Assembly (NCBI GenBank): GCA_019186985.1
Contig: JABARQ010000038.1
Location: 1 to 64,000, forward strand
Reading direction: 5' to 3'
Length of the DNA: 64,000 nucleotides
Source of the DNA: Prosthecobacter sp.
Lineage (GTDB): Bacteria; Verrucomicrobiota; Verrucomicrobiia; Verrucomicrobiales; Verrucomicrobiaceae
Each line of letters opens with the position of its first letter. The stretch's first letter is position 1. This document shows, in pieces, positions 53,316 to 63,518 of the stretch. The notes beneath the pieces were generated by a model. It made no database searches and was not told the DNA's origin. It saw only the letters and a list, made by a program, of their open reading frames with translations. Made by a program: the position numbers and the translations under genes.

Positions 53316-54119
53316 ATGGGCAATTTCTTTCCTCGTTGGACCAACTGGCTCCCTCTGAAGCTGGCCGTGGCGGCTGGCTTCATCGTTTTTGGGGTGAGCC
53401 TGGCCGTGCCATATTATTTCACGCCGAAATATACGCGTGTGGGTTATGAGCCGACGCAGCCCGTGCCGTTCTCGCACAAGATCCACGCGGGTCAGCTCGG
53501 TCTGGACTGCCGCTACTGTCACTCGTTTGCCGAGGTTTCCAGCCATGCGAACGTGCCGACCAACCAGACCTGCTTCAACTGCCATGGCCCGGGCAAGGGC
53601 AACATCAAGTCGGCTTCGCCAAAGCTGGAAAAAGTGATCAAGGCCGCTGAAACCGGCAAGCCCATTGAGTGGGTGAAAGTCCACAAGGCGCCTGACTATG
53701 TGTATTTCAACCACAGCGCCCACCTCAACCGCGGCATCTCCTGCCAGAGCTGCCATGGACAGGTCAATGAGATGGAAATCGTGAAGCACGACCAGCCTCA
53801 ATCCATGGGCTGGTGCCTCGACTGCCACCGCAATCCGGAGCAGAAGCTGCGTCCTCTGGACCAGATCACCAACCTCAACTATAAGCCCGAGCAGCTGGAT
53901 CGTTCCGGCTTCTACGCCGGGCTGCTCAAGAAGGGTGTGAAGGCCGACGAAATCGCCGCCACCATCGAAGAGGGCAAGACCGCTTCGAAGCTTGAAGAAA
54001 TCGTCGCCCTCGCGAGCGGCAAGTTTGGCGCCAAGGTCACCCAGCTTGAAGTTGGCACCCAGCTCAAGAAGCACTGGCAGGTTCAGCCGCCGGAAAACTG
54101 CACCACCTGCCACCGTTGA
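53316..54119 (+). CDS. actA: Alternative complex III subunit ActA (pentahaem cytochrome c)
   Basis: ActA is the multihaem subunit of ACIII, a quinol oxidase that replaces the bc1 complex in the inner membrane. The 267-residue protein has one N-terminal membrane anchor (about 13-33) and five CXXCH motifs: CRYCH, CFNCH, CQSCH, CLDCH and CTTCH (near residues 65, 86, 142, 168 and 263). It is the first gene of actABCD. Confidence 0.93.
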   Translation: MGNFFPRWTNWLPLKLAVAAGFIVFGVSLAVPYYFTPKYTRVGYEPTQPVPFSHKIHAGQLGLDCRYCHSFAEVSSHANVPTNQTCFNCHGPGKGNIKSASPKLEKVIKAAETGKPIEWVKVHKAPDYVYFNHSAHLNRGISCQSCHGQVNEMEIVKHDQPQSMGWCLDCHRNPEQKLRPLDQITNLNYKPEQLDRSGFYAGLLKKGVKADEIAATIEEGKTASKLEEIVALASGKFGAKVTQLEVGTQLKKHWQVQPPENCTTCHR

Positions 54120-54185
54120 TCGGCCGCCGCGGCCTGCTTGACGCATCTCTTGACTCTCTGACCCTTTTTTGACTCTCCCCCGCCC

Positions 54186-57100
54186 ATGAAACGCAACTGG
54201 ATTCACCCCGAGGAGCCCACGACAGGCAAGCGCTACTGGCGCAGCCCCGCCGAACTCGAGCGCCGCTCGGAGTTCCTCTCGAACCTTGGTGTGGAGTTCC
54301 CCGCCGGTGACACCCTGACCGAGGAGGAGGCGGGCCAGTCGCGCCGCAACTTCCTCCAGCTCATGGGCGCCTCCGTCGGCATGATGGGCCTCGCCGCCTG
54401 TCGTCGTCCGCTGACGAACATCCTGCCCTACACGAATCATGTGGAATGGGTCATCCCGGGCAAGCCCCTGCTTTATGCCTCGGCAATGCCGACCGCGAAT
54501 GGTGCCGTGCCCCTGGTGGTCACCACCCACGAAGGCCGTCCCACGCATCTGGCCGGCAACCCGCTCCATCCCCTGGGTGGTGGTCTCGACAGCTTTGCCC
54601 AGGCGAGCGTGCTCGACCTTTACGACCCCGAGCGTTCCCAGAATCCCCTCCTGGGTGGCAAAAAATCCACCTGGGCAGACGTGAACAAGGCGCTCGAAGG
54701 CATCTCCGCCGAAGCCAAGAAGAACGGCGGAGCCTCCCTGGCCGTGGTCGTGGGTTCCAGCACCTCTCCCACCCTTCACCGCCTGCTTGGCGAAGTGAAG
54801 ACGGCTCTGCCGCAGGCCAGGCTCTTCGGCTATGATGCCATCGGCAACGCCGGTCAGGCCTCCGCCAACAAGGAAGTCCTGGGTGCCGCCACCAAGACCT
54901 TCGTGCGCTGGAGCAAGGCCCTGCGCATCATCTCCCTCGACTGCGATTTCCTCGGCCTCGACCCGGTCGCCGGTGAAGCCGTGAAGCACTTCACGAAGCA
55001 GCGCGCCAAGGACAAGGCGGATGGCGACATGAACCGCCTCTACAGCCTGGAAAACCGCTACACGCTGACCGGTGGCATGGCCGATCATCGCAAGCCTCTC
55101 GCCTCCAGCCTGATCCCCGCCGCCGCCGCTCTCATTGCCGAGCTGCTCGACATCAAGGAGGGTTCCGCCCTTGCCGCCGCCGCTCCTGCCGGCCTCAAGG
55201 AATGGCTGGCCCCGGCGGTTCGTGACCTCATTGACCACAAGGGCAAGTCGGTCGTGGTGGTCGGCAGCCGTTATGGCGCTGAAGTCCACGCCCTCGTCGC
55301 CGCCATCAACAATGCCCTGGGTGCCTACGGCTCCACGGTGGAACTGCTCGACAACGGCAAGGAGGCCGCGCTCGGCTCCGCTGCTGAGCTCGAAGCCGCC
55401 CTTGTCTCGGGCTCCGTCAAAACTCTGGTCTCCCTGACGTCGGCCAACCTGCTCTTTGACGCCCCGGCCGCCCTGGCCAGGGCGATCCAGGAAAAGAAGA
55501 TCCAGGTGGTGCACGTCGGCATGCTGCCAAACGAAACCGCCCGCGCCGCCACCCTGCACATTCCGGCCGCCCATTATCTCGAAGCCTGGAACGATGTCCG
55601 TGCCGCCGACGGCAGCTACTCCGTCGTCCAGCCGATGATTCAGCCTCTTTATGACGGCGCCAGCGAGATCGAAGTGCTGCTCGCCCTGCTCGGCCGCAAG
55701 AAGCTCGGTCCTGCCGAGAAGCCCGCCGATGGCGCGGCCCCTGCCGAAGACGCCGCCTACCAGGCCGTCCGTGACACCTTTGCCACCGTGGCCGGCAGCC
55801 TGGACGAGGTGAAGTGGAACCTCACCCTGCGTGACGGTTTCCTGAAGGGTTCCAGCTACGTCAAGGCCGCAGGCGTCATCAACAGCGCCGCTGTTGCAGG
55901 CATCGTCAGCAAGGCCAAGGCCCCGGTGGCCCCGACGCCCGAAGCCGTTGAAGTGGTGCTCACCCCCGACGCCGGCGTCTACGACGGCCGTTACATCAAC
56001 AACGCCTGGCTGCAGGAGTCCCCGGACCCCATCACCAAGCTTTCCTGGGACAACGCGGCCTGGATTGGCAGCGTCACCTTCCGCAGCCTCGGCCTGAAAA
56101 ACGGTCAGATGGTCAAGATCACCGCCGGTGACCGCAGCCTCACCCTTCCCGCCATCGAGGCTCCCGGCCACGTGCAGAACAGCGTCACCATCCCGCTGGG
56201 CTACGGTCAGTCCGAACTGGGCTTTGTCGGTTCCGAATCCAACGGCAAAGGCCGCGGCTTCAACGCCTACCCGCTGCGCTCCAGCGCCACCGAGTTCGTC
56301 ATCAGCGGCGCGAAGCTGGAAGTCCTGAACGAGACCTACAAGCTCGCGATCACCCAGGACCAGAACACCATGGAAGGCCGCGCGCTTTATCGTGAGGCGA
56401 CTTTGGAAACCTTCGCCAAGACGCCTGACTTTGCCGGCAAGACCGGCATGGACAGCCACATCCCGGAAAACATCTCCTTCTACAAGGGCCAGATCGGCCG
56501 GAAGAGCGAGAAGAATCCGGACGGCTTCGACTACGAGAAGAAGCATCAGTGGGGCATGGTCATCGACCTCAGCAAGTGCATCGGCTGCACCGCCTGCCTT
56601 GTCGCCTGCCAGAGCGAAAACAACATCCCAGTGGTCGGCAAGGACCAGGTCATCAAGGGCCGTTTGATGCAGTGGATCCGCATGGACCGCTACTTCGCCA
56701 CCAACGAGTGGGGCGAGCAGAAGGCCAAGTCCGACGACGTCAATGTCGATCCGACTGCGGAGCAGCTGGAGAACGCCGAGATGGTCATGCAGCCCGTGGC
56801 CTGCCAGCAGTGCGAGTCCGCCCCCTGCGAGACCGTCTGCCCGGTGAACGCCACCGTCCACACCGACGACGGCCTCAACGCGATGGCCTACAACCGCTGC
56901 ATCGGCACCCGCTACTGCGCCAACAACTGCCCCTACACGGCCCGTCGCTTCAACTGGTTCGACTACAACAAGCGTCCGCTCGACGAACTCTATTGGGGCC
57001 CGCTCTCCACTCCGGAGAAGACCGGCGTGCGCGAGTCGCTTCAGCTGCAGAAGAACCCGAACGTCACCGTCCGCATGCGCGGCGTCATCGAGAAGTGCAC

Positions 57101-57416
57101 CTACTGCGTGCAGCGTCTGGAGACCGCCAAGATCAAGCAGAAGCAGGCCCAGCGCGATTCCAAGAACTTCCGCATCCCCACGGACAGCGTCAAGGTCGCC
57201 TGCCAGGAGGCCTGCCCCGCCGAGGCCATCTCCTTCGGAGACATCGCCGACGAGAAGAGCAGCGTGACGAAGGCCAAGGCCAGCCCGCGCAACTACGAGC
57301 TTCTGAAATACATCGGCACCACTCCGCGCACGAGCTATCTCGCCCGCCTGCGCAACCCCAACAAGGAAATGCCCGGCGCCGATCGCATCGCCGCCTGGAG
57401 CGCCCACCAGATCTAA
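54186..57416 (+). CDS. actB: Alternative complex III subunit ActB (iron-sulfur protein)
   Basis: A 1076-residue protein. The N-terminus has a twin-arginine signal (SRRNFLQLMG, near residue 55). The large middle part is a molybdopterin-oxidoreductase-like fold that lacks visible cofactor-binding residues, as in other ActB proteins. The C-terminal 280 residues bind iron-sulfur clusters: CIGCTACLVAC (near 798), CQQCESAPCETVC (near 873), CIGTRYCANNC (near 905) and CTYC...CQEAC (near 972-1005). It passes electrons from quinol to the haems. 66 bp downstream of actA. Confidence 0.93.
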   Translation: MKRNWIHPEEPTTGKRYWRSPAELERRSEFLSNLGVEFPAGDTLTEEEAGQSRRNFLQLMGASVGMMGLAACRRPLTNILPYTNHVEWVIPGKPLLYASAMPTANGAVPLVVTTHEGRPTHLAGNPLHPLGGGLDSFAQASVLDLYDPERSQNPLLGGKKSTWADVNKALEGISAEAKKNGGASLAVVVGSSTSPTLHRLLGEVKTALPQARLFGYDAIGNAGQASANKEVLGAATKTFVRWSKALRIISLDCDFLGLDPVAGEAVKHFTKQRAKDKADGDMNRLYSLENRYTLTGGMADHRKPLASSLIPAAAALIAELLDIKEGSALAAAAPAGLKEWLAPAVRDLIDHKGKSVVVVGSRYGAEVHALVAAINNALGAYGSTVELLDNGKEAALGSAAELEAALVSGSVKTLVSLTSANLLFDAPAALARAIQEKKIQVVHVGMLPNETARAATLHIPAAHYLEAWNDVRAADGSYSVVQPMIQPLYDGASEIEVLLALLGRKKLGPAEKPADGAAPAEDAAYQAVRDTFATVAGSLDEVKWNLTLRDGFLKGSSYVKAAGVINSAAVAGIVSKAKAPVAPTPEAVEVVLTPDAGVYDGRYINNAWLQESPDPITKLSWDNAAWIGSVTFRSLGLKNGQMVKITAGDRSLTLPAIEAPGHVQNSVTIPLGYGQSELGFVGSESNGKGRGFNAYPLRSSATEFVISGAKLEVLNETYKLAITQDQNTMEGRALYREATLETFAKTPDFAGKTGMDSHIPENISFYKGQIGRKSEKNPDGFDYEKKHQWGMVIDLSKCIGCTACLVACQSENNIPVVGKDQVIKGRLMQWIRMDRYFATNEWGEQKAKSDDVNVDPTAEQLENAEMVMQPVACQQCESAPCETVCPVNATVHTDDGLNAMAYNRCIGTRYCANNCPYTARRFNWFDYNKRPLDELYWGPLSTPEKTGVRESLQLQKNPNVTVRMRGVIEKCTYCVQRLETAKIKQKQAQRDSKNFRIPTDSVKVACQEACPAEAISFGDIADEKSSVTKAKASPRNYELLKYIGTTPRTSYLARLRNPNKEMPGADRIAAWSAHQI

Positions 57417-57434
57417 AATTCGACTCCCGCTGAC

Positions 57435-58919
57435 ATGTCCGCTGAAGCAGCCCACACCCACGAACAGGCCTACACCGGTGCCCCGCGCATCCTGGACCGC
57501 GAGCCCCTGGTTCTGAACAAACGTTCCTATTCCTGGATCACGAACCGCATCTGCGGCATCGTCGAAAACAAGCAGCCGCTCCTGTGGTGGATCCTCATGG
57601 TCCCCTCCGTGCTGCTCACCGGCCTGATGGTCTTCTGCTTCGCCTACCTCATCAGCACCGGCGTCGGTGTCTGGGGTCAGAAGCAGCCTGTCGCCTGGGC
57701 CTGGGACATCACGAACTTCGTGTTCTGGATCGGCATCGGCCACGCCGGAACCCTGATCTCAGCCATTCTCTTCCTCACCCGTCAGAAGTGGCGCACCTCC
57801 GTGAACCGCGCCGCCGAGGCCATGACCATCTTCGCCGTGATGTGCGCCGGTCTTTTCCCGGCCTTCCACGTCGGTCGTGTCTGGATGGTCTGGTTCCTCG
57901 CCCCCATCCCGAATGCCAACGCCATCTGGCAGAACTTCAAGTCGCCGCTGCTCTGGGACGTGTTCGCGGTGTCCACCTACTTCAGCGTCTCCGCCGTGTT
58001 CTGGTACCTCGGCCTGGTGCCTGACCTCGCCACCCTGCGCGACCGCTGCAAGCCCGGCCTGCGCAAGGCCCTCTACGGCATCTTCTCCCTCGGCTGGCGC
58101 GGTGCCAACCGTCACTGGAGCCACTACGAGACCGCCTACATGCTCCTGGCGGCCCTCTCCACCCCGCTGGTGCTCTCCGTGCACTCCGTGGTGTCCTTCG
58201 ACTTCGCCACCTCCGTCGTTCCGGGCTGGCACACCACCATCTTCCCGCCCTACTTCGTGGCCGGTGCCATCTTCGGCGGTTTCGCCATGGTGCTCACCCT
58301 CATGATCCCGGTGTCGAAAATCTACGGTCTGGGCGACCTGATCACGCCGAAGCACATCGACAACATGGCGAAGATCATCCTGCTCACCGGCACGATCGTG
58401 GGTTACGCCTACTCGATGGAGTTCTTCGTGGCCTACTACAGCGCCAACAAGTTTGAGCTGCAGACCTTCATGCTCCGCGGCCTCTACGGCCCCTCCACCT
58501 GGGCCTACTACTTCATGTTCGGCTTCAACGTCTTCGCGCCGCAGCTCTTCTGGTACCGCCCCTTCCGCCACAACCTCTGGGTCGTCATGTTCGTCTGCAT
58601 GTGCGTGAACGCCGGCATGTGGTTCGAGCGCTACGTCATCATCGCCACCACCCTGGAGCGCCATCTGACCCCCGGTTCCTGGCGCACCTATGAGGCCACC
58701 TGGGTCGACAAGTACACCTTCCTCGGCACCTTCGGCTTCTTCATGATGCTGTTCCTGCTCTTCCTCCGCTTCCTGCCGGTCATCGCCATCGGTGAAGTGA
58801 AGGGCGTCCTGCCCCAGAGCGACCCGCATCATCACGACCACGGCAAGGAAGGCGTCCAGGAGGAGGACCTCATGGGTTATCCGGACCGCCACGTCCCCCG
58901 TGAAGCCGTCGCCGCCTGA
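57435..58919 (+). CDS. actC: Alternative complex III subunit ActC (NrfD-like quinol-binding membrane protein)
   Basis: A 494-residue polytopic protein of the NrfD/PsrC family with about ten membrane helices. Family sequence is seen in [20 protein letters not shown] and [18 protein letters not shown] segments. It probably holds the quinol oxidation site of ACIII. It starts 18 bp after actB. The last 40 residues form a His/Asp-rich soluble tail. Confidence 0.93.
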   Translation: MSAEAAHTHEQAYTGAPRILDREPLVLNKRSYSWITNRICGIVENKQPLLWWILMVPSVLLTGLMVFCFAYLISTGVGVWGQKQPVAWAWDITNFVFWIGIGHAGTLISAILFLTRQKWRTSVNRAAEAMTIFAVMCAGLFPAFHVGRVWMVWFLAPIPNANAIWQNFKSPLLWDVFAVSTYFSVSAVFWYLGLVPDLATLRDRCKPGLRKALYGIFSLGWRGANRHWSHYETAYMLLAALSTPLVLSVHSVVSFDFATSVVPGWHTTIFPPYFVAGAIFGGFAMVLTLMIPVSKIYGLGDLITPKHIDNMAKIILLTGTIVGYAYSMEFFVAYYSANKFELQTFMLRGLYGPSTWAYYFMFGFNVFAPQLFWYRPFRHNLWVVMFVCMCVNAGMWFERYVIIATTLERHLTPGSWRTYEATWVDKYTFLGTFGFFMMLFLLFLRFLPVIAIGEVKGVLPQSDPHHHDHGKEGVQEEDLMGYPDRHVPREAVAA

Positions 58920-58948
58920 TCCGTTCCACCGTCCCCGATTTTCCAGTC

Positions 58949-59545
58949 ATGAGCACCCTTAAACGAGTCCACGGATACCTCGCCGAATTCGACGGCGCGG
59001 CCGACCTCTACCATGCCGCCGAGCATGTCCGCGACGCCGGTTACCAGCGCTGGGATGTGCACACGCCCTTCCCGATCCATGGCATGGACAAGGCCATGGG
59101 CAATCCCAAGTCCATCCTGCCCAAGCTCGTCTTCGTCGGCGGCATGACCGGCACCTGCGTGGCCTTCACCCTCCAGACCCTGACCCAGACGAACTTCTGG
59201 TCCAGCATCGGTCTTGGCTTCCTTCAGACGCTGGCGGAAACCTATCCGACCATCGTCCAGGCCAAGCCGACGGACATCTGGACGCTGCCTGCCTTCTTCC
59301 CGGTGATGTTTGAGCTGACCATCCTGTTCAGCGCCTTCACCACCCTGTTCGGCCTGCTCGCCCTCATGGGCCTGCCGCGCCTGAACCACCCCCTCTTCGC
59401 CTCCAGGCAGTTCGCCAAGTTCTCCGACGACGGCTTCTTCGTCTGCATTGAGGCCCGCGATCCAAAATTCAGCCAGGAAGGCACCAAGGCCCTCCTGGAA
59501 AAGATCGGCGGCAAGAACATCGAACTCGTCGAGGACGAACTGTAG
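58949..59545 (+). CDS. actD: Alternative complex III subunit ActD
   Basis: A 198-residue DUF3341 protein. The N-terminal cytoplasmic part has the signature GYQRWDVHTPFPIHGMDKAMG. Two membrane segments follow (about 52-70 and 115-138), and the protein ends with a soluble ferredoxin-like fold. It is a structural subunit of ACIII. It starts 29 bp after actC and a terminator follows, so actE, actF and oxidase genes are not in this transcript. Confidence 0.9.
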   Translation: MSTLKRVHGYLAEFDGAADLYHAAEHVRDAGYQRWDVHTPFPIHGMDKAMGNPKSILPKLVFVGGMTGTCVAFTLQTLTQTNFWSSIGLGFLQTLAETYPTIVQAKPTDIWTLPAFFPVMFELTILFSAFTTLFGLLALMGLPRLNHPLFASRQFAKFSDDGFFVCIEARDPKFSQEGTKALLEKIGGKNIELVEDEL

Positions 59546-59586
59546 TAGCCGCCGCCTATCAAGGCAGACCGGATTCATTCAACCTA

Positions 59587-59614
59587 GGAGCCGCTCTCGA
59601 GCGGCTCTTTTTTT
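59587..59614 (+). terminator. Rho-independent terminator after actD
   Basis: AGCCGCT pairs with AGCGGCT around a CTCG loop, followed by CTTTTTTTGG. It ends the actABCD transcript and faces the convergent xerC gene. Confidence 0.9.
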
Positions 59615-59661
59615 GGCCACCCGCCTGTTCGGGTCTCAGGTGCGCCGGGCTTCCAGCTCTT

Positions 59662-60609
59662 TCACGCCCGGGGATGCGCGGCCTCGTAGACGGCCTTCAT
59701 TCGCTGGGTGGAGACGTGGGTGTAGATCTGCGTCGTGCTGAGGCTGGCGTGCCCAAGCAGCTCCTGGACGCTGCGCAGGTCCGCGCCGTTGTCGAGCAGG
59801 TGGGTGGCGAAGCTGTGACGCAGCTTGTGCGGGGTGATGTGGACGGGCAGGCCGCTGGCCCGCCAGTACTTCTTCACGACATCATCAATCGCCTGGGTGG
59901 TGATGCGCCGGCGCAATTTGCTAAGGAAGAGCGGCCCGCTGTGCACTCCCGCCTTCTGCCGGTAGCGCTGGATGGCCTGCATGGCCGGCCCTCCCACGGG
60001 AAGCAGGCGTTCCTTCCGTCCCTTGCCCAGCACCCGGACGGTGTCGCTGTAGCTGTCGATGTCCTCGACGTTGATGCTGGCCAGTTCGCTGAGGCGCATG
60101 CCGGTGGAATAAAAAAGCTCCAGGATGGCGGCGTCCCGCTCCGGCGCCCAGAGGCTGTCCCGGGGACTCTTGGGGAGCTTCAGCGGCAGCTCCAGCATGG
60201 CGAGAACCTGGGACTGAGTCAGCACCACGGGCAGCTTTTTCTCCTGCTTGGGCAGCTGGACGTCGAGCAGCGGATTGCTGGTCCAGCCCTGGCGGCGGGT
60301 CAGCCATTTGAAAAAGGAGCGCAGCGCGGCGAAATGCAGCCGGATGGTGGCACGGCCAAGCTCGCGCTTCATCAGGTCAAAGAGGTACTGACGGAAGTCG
60401 TCGGCGGTGAGGGCCTGCCAGGTGGTGAAACCACGATGGCGGCTGCGGAACTCGCTGAGGGCGTGGTCGTAGTTCTCCAGGGTGCGGGGTGAGGAGCGCC
60501 TCTCCACCTCCATGAACTCCAGGAAGCCTGCCGCGAGCGGGTCATCCGCAGCCTTGGGCGCAGCGGGGACGGCGGGCGGGGCAGGGGACTGGGCTGGCGT
60601 GCGTTTCAC
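59662..60609 (-). CDS. xerC: Tyrosine recombinase XerC/XerD family
   Basis: A 315-residue recombinase with an N-terminal SAM-like domain (ADDPLAAGFLEFMEVER...) and a C-terminal catalytic domain. Catalytic residues are visible: Arg in STGMRLSELASIN, Lys in LGKGRKERLLPVG, HKLRHSFATHLL (HxxR), and LGHASLSTTQIYTHV (His and Tyr). It is most likely a chromosome-dimer-resolving recombinase; the XerC versus XerD choice is not firm. A proline/alanine-rich N-terminal tail of about 25 residues is added. Confidence 0.88.
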   Translation of the reverse strand: MKRTPAQSPAPPAVPAAPKAADDPLAAGFLEFMEVERRSSPRTLENYDHALSEFRSRHRGFTTWQALTADDFRQYLFDLMKRELGRATIRLHFAALRSFFKWLTRRQGWTSNPLLDVQLPKQEKKLPVVLTQSQVLAMLELPLKLPKSPRDSLWAPERDAAILELFYSTGMRLSELASINVEDIDSYSDTVRVLGKGRKERLLPVGGPAMQAIQRYRQKAGVHSGPLFLSKLRRRITTQAIDDVVKKYWRASGLPVHITPHKLRHSFATHLLDNGADLRSVQELLGHASLSTTQIYTHVSTQRMKAVYEAAHPRA

Positions 60610-60649
60610 CGGGCTGCGCGGAGAAAGGAGGGAGTGGAAAAGGAAGGGG

Positions 60650-61086
60650 TGGGTCGGCCTTCATAAGCCGGATTTTGTGCCGCCAGCCTTTCGACCGACG
60701 GTGTGACCATTTATCTGACGGCCCCTTGCGGAGCCGACTCCTGCCTGCGCAGGATGCGACTATTACCCGGAGCTATCCATCCCCTTGCGGGGACTTGCGG
60801 CCAGGCGGGCCGTTTCTCCTGTTCTGTCTTGCACCGCATGGGGTTTGTCGTGCCTCCTTCCTCACGGTTGGAGCGGTGGGCTCTTACCCCGCCGTTTCAC
60901 CCTTGCCCGCCTTCGCTCTTGCGAGCTTCGGAGGGCGGTTTGTTTTCTGTGACACTTTCCATGACCACGGGTTGCCCCGGGGCCTCCGACGCTTGCGCGC
61001 GGCATGCTGCCTTGTGGTGTCCGGACTTTCCTCTCGTCTGCGAACCACCGAGGCGGCTCCGTCGAGCGGCCACTCCGGCCGACCCG
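60650..61086 (-). ncRNA. rnpB: RNase P RNA (class A)
   Basis: On the minus strand the 5' half contains the universal GAGGAAAGUCCGGAC segment (61018-61032 region) and the 3' end the conserved AUCCGGCUUAU. The 5' and 3' ends pair (GGGUCGGCC with GGCCGACCC), forming helix P1. Other class A features such as GGUAAUAG and AGAUAAAUGG are present. The RNA is the catalytic part of RNase P, which trims tRNA 5' ends. Exact ends are uncertain by a few bases. Long plus-strand reading frames across it are antisense artefacts. Confidence 0.92.
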
Positions 61087-61207
61087 CTGACAGCTTAGCT
61101 TTTGATGAGGACAAGCAAAACGCAAAAACAGGGTTTTTCACGGGCACGGCTGCAATCCCGGACTTGTCTTTGTCGCATCGTTCTGGTGTGAATGCCGCCT
61201 TCCACCC

Positions 61208-62548
61208 ATGGCTTACCGCACGACTCCCGCCCCGCTGACCACGATGCCGCACGGCATCCCCTTCATCATCGGCAACGAGCTGGCGGAGCGCTTCAGCTTC
61301 TACGGGATGCGCGCCATCCTCTACCTTTTCATGACCACGGCGCTGGTCACCCATGACGGGGCTGCCGACCTGATGAGCGAGGCCAAGGCGAAGGAGTGGA
61401 CACACCTCTTCATCGCCGGCGTGTATTTCACGCCCCTGATTGGCGCGTTGATCGCCGATCTCTGGCTGGGCAAATACCGCACCATCATCGTCCTTTCGCT
61501 GGTCTACTGCCTGGGGCATCTGGCGCTTGCCATCGACAACACACGCTCGGGCCTGGTCGTCGGCCTCACGCTGATTGCCATCGGCGCCGGCGGCATCAAA
61601 CCCTGCGTCTCCGCCCATGTCGGCGATCAGTTTGCCGCCACGAACGCCCACCTGCTCTCACGCGCCTTCAACTGGTTCTACCTGTCCATCAACCTCGGCG
61701 CGGTGGTGTCCCAGCTCCTCACTCCCCTGCTTCTGGAGTGGTATGGGCCGCATGTGGCCTTCGGGGTGCCCGGCATCCTCATGTTCATTGCCACCGTGGT
61801 GTTCTGGATGGGGCGCAACACCTTCGCCCATGTGCCGGCGGACCGGGCGGGCTTTCTGCGCGACCTCCGCGATCCGAAGTTCCTGCGCGCCCTGGCCGGG
61901 CTGATTCCGCTCTTCATGCTCATCGCGGCGTTCTGGAGCATCTTTGACCAGAGCACCTCGGCCTGGGTGGAGCAGGCGACCAAGATGGACTTGAAAGTCT
62001 TCGGCCTGCAGCTCAACCCGGCCCAGCTCCAGGCGGTGAACCCGTTTTTCATCCTGGTGCTCATCCCCCTTTTCACCCTGGTCATCTACCCGAAGGTGGG
62101 CCGCCTGCTCGAATTCACGCCGCTGCGCCGCATCGGGGTCGGTTTCCTGCTCACCCTGGCCACCATCTATGTGTCCGCCTGGATCGAGCAGCAGATCAGC
62201 GCCGGCCTGCGTCCCTCCATCGGCTGGCAGGTGCTGTCCTACCTGCTGATCACCAGCGCGGAGATCCTGATCTCCATCACCGCCCTGGAGTTCAGCTACA
62301 CCCAGGCGCCCCGGCGGCTGAAGTCGCTCATCATGTCCCTGGACCTCATGTCCGTGGCGCTCGGCAACTTCTTCACCGCCCGGGTCAACGCCTACATCGA
62401 AAAGGTCGGCGAGGCGGCCAACCTGGGCGGCGCCAACTACTGGTGGTTCTTCCTCAAGGTCACCAGCGTGACGACGGTTCTTTTCATGCTTGTGGCCTGC
62501 TTTTACAAGGGCCGCACCTATCTGCAGGATGACGAAGCCTCGGCCTGA
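61208..62548 (+). CDS. POT-family proton-dependent peptide transporter
   Basis: A 446-residue MFS protein of the POT/PTR2 family with about 12 membrane segments. Motifs are ELAERFSFYGMRA (proton-coupling ExxERF, near residue 24), GGIKPCVSAHVGDQF (near 131) and FNWFYLSINLGA (near 156). It probably imports di- and tripeptides. It starts about 120 bp from rnpB's 5' end and is divergent from it. Confidence 0.9.
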   Translation: MAYRTTPAPLTTMPHGIPFIIGNELAERFSFYGMRAILYLFMTTALVTHDGAADLMSEAKAKEWTHLFIAGVYFTPLIGALIADLWLGKYRTIIVLSLVYCLGHLALAIDNTRSGLVVGLTLIAIGAGGIKPCVSAHVGDQFAATNAHLLSRAFNWFYLSINLGAVVSQLLTPLLLEWYGPHVAFGVPGILMFIATVVFWMGRNTFAHVPADRAGFLRDLRDPKFLRALAGLIPLFMLIAAFWSIFDQSTSAWVEQATKMDLKVFGLQLNPAQLQAVNPFFILVLIPLFTLVIYPKVGRLLEFTPLRRIGVGFLLTLATIYVSAWIEQQISAGLRPSIGWQVLSYLLITSAEILISITALEFSYTQAPRRLKSLIMSLDLMSVALGNFFTARVNAYIEKVGEAANLGGANYWWFFLKVTSVTTVLFMLVACFYKGRTYLQDDEASA

Positions 62549-62578
62549 TCCTGTTCTTCATTCTTTACCGCCTTTGGC

Positions 62579-63172
62579 ATGAAACCCAGCCCTTCTCCGC
62601 CCTGCCTGCTGCTGCTGATGCTTGGCGTGGCCCTGGCGGGTGAAAAGCAGAAGCCGCACGCAAAGGCCCTGCCCAACAGCCATGCACCTGGACAGGTGGA
62701 CCGGCCTGAGCTGGTGAAGTTCATCCAGCCGGAACCCGCAGCTCTGCCCGGCATCGTGGTCGATGAAACCCAGGCTGAGCTGGTGGGGGACTGGCAGTAT
62801 TCAACGCACACGCCGCCCTATGTCGGCCTGGGTTACCTGCACGACATGAAGTCGGGCAAGGGGGGCAAGTCGGTGATCTTCACGCCGCTGATTCCTGAGG
62901 CGGGGCTTTATGAGGTGCGGCTCGCGCATTGCTTCAACGTGCGTCGTTCGACCCGCACGCCAGTCACGGTTCATCATGCGGAAGGCGAGACCACCCTGCG
63001 CATCAACCAGCAGGAGGAGCCCGCCCACGGCCGCCTGTTTCGTTCGCTGGGCGTGTTTCGTTTTGCCGCCGGCAGGGCGGGCTGGGTGCGGGTGGGCAAT
63101 GAAGGCACGGAGCCTGACAAGGTGGTCGTCGCTGATGCCGTGCAGTTTTTGAGGGTGAGCCGGAAGGACTGA
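62579..63172 (+). CDS. Secreted golvesin C-terminal-like domain protein
   Basis: A 197-residue protein with a signal peptide (about 1-20). Residues 55-195 match the golvesin/xanthan-lyase-type beta-sandwich: IVVDETQAELVGDWQYSTH, GYLHDMKSGKGGKSVIFTP and VVADAVQFLRV. The domain is often attached to carbohydrate-active enzymes, but here it stands alone. Function is unknown; extracellular binding is a guess. Its stop directly abuts the stop of the convergent gene. Confidence 0.82.
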   Translation: MKPSPSPPCLLLLMLGVALAGEKQKPHAKALPNSHAPGQVDRPELVKFIQPEPAALPGIVVDETQAELVGDWQYSTHTPPYVGLGYLHDMKSGKGGKSVIFTPLIPEAGLYEVRLAHCFNVRRSTRTPVTVHHAEGETTLRINQQEEPAHGRLFRSLGVFRFAAGRAGWVRVGNEGTEPDKVVVADAVQFLRVSRKD

Positions 63173-63508
63173 TCAATCCTGGGTTTCACCCTGCTTTTCG
63201 GCCGTGCTGCGGGAAGCTTCCGGCTTGTCCGGCACCTCCATCTCCACCCATTCGGGACCTTCCTTGCCGCGCCGCCATTCATTATAGGTCAGGACAACGA
63301 TCACGCCGGCGATGGCGACGCTGCTTTCCAGGATGAAGGGCGTGGCCAGCCATCCCGCCAAAGTCATGAAGGACTTCGCCAGCAGCTCGCGGGCTAGCTC
63401 GTTGGACTTCCAGGCGGCCACCACGCCGACGATGAACAGCACCAGAAAGATCAGGGGTGCGATCCACCAGCCGCGTCTGGGCGGGGGCGTGGTCGGAGGG
63501 GGAGGCAT
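63173..63508 (-). CDS. Small two-segment membrane protein of unknown function
   Basis: I recognise no family. From the ATG at 63508 the protein has 111 residues: a Pro-rich N-terminus, two membrane segments (about 16-34 and 60-76) and a charged C-terminal tail. It starts 10 bp after the partial RodZ-like gene stop and is probably cotranscribed with it. Confidence 0.62.
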   Translation of the reverse strand: MPPPPTTPPPRRGWWIAPLIFLVLFIVGVVAAWKSNELARELLAKSFMTLAGWLATPFILESSVAIAGVIVVLTYNEWRRGKEGPEWVEMEVPDKPEASRSTAEKQGETQD

Positions 63509-63518
63509 GGGCCGAGGC

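Noticed and set aside
53262..57743. A 1493-codon open frame on the minus strand
   Set aside because: It is antisense to actA and actB, whose haem and iron-sulfur motifs are clear. High GC gives long stop-free shadow frames.
60675..61238. A 187-codon plus-strand frame and a shorter one nearby
   Set aside because: They lie antisense to RNase P RNA, a known source of false hypothetical proteins.
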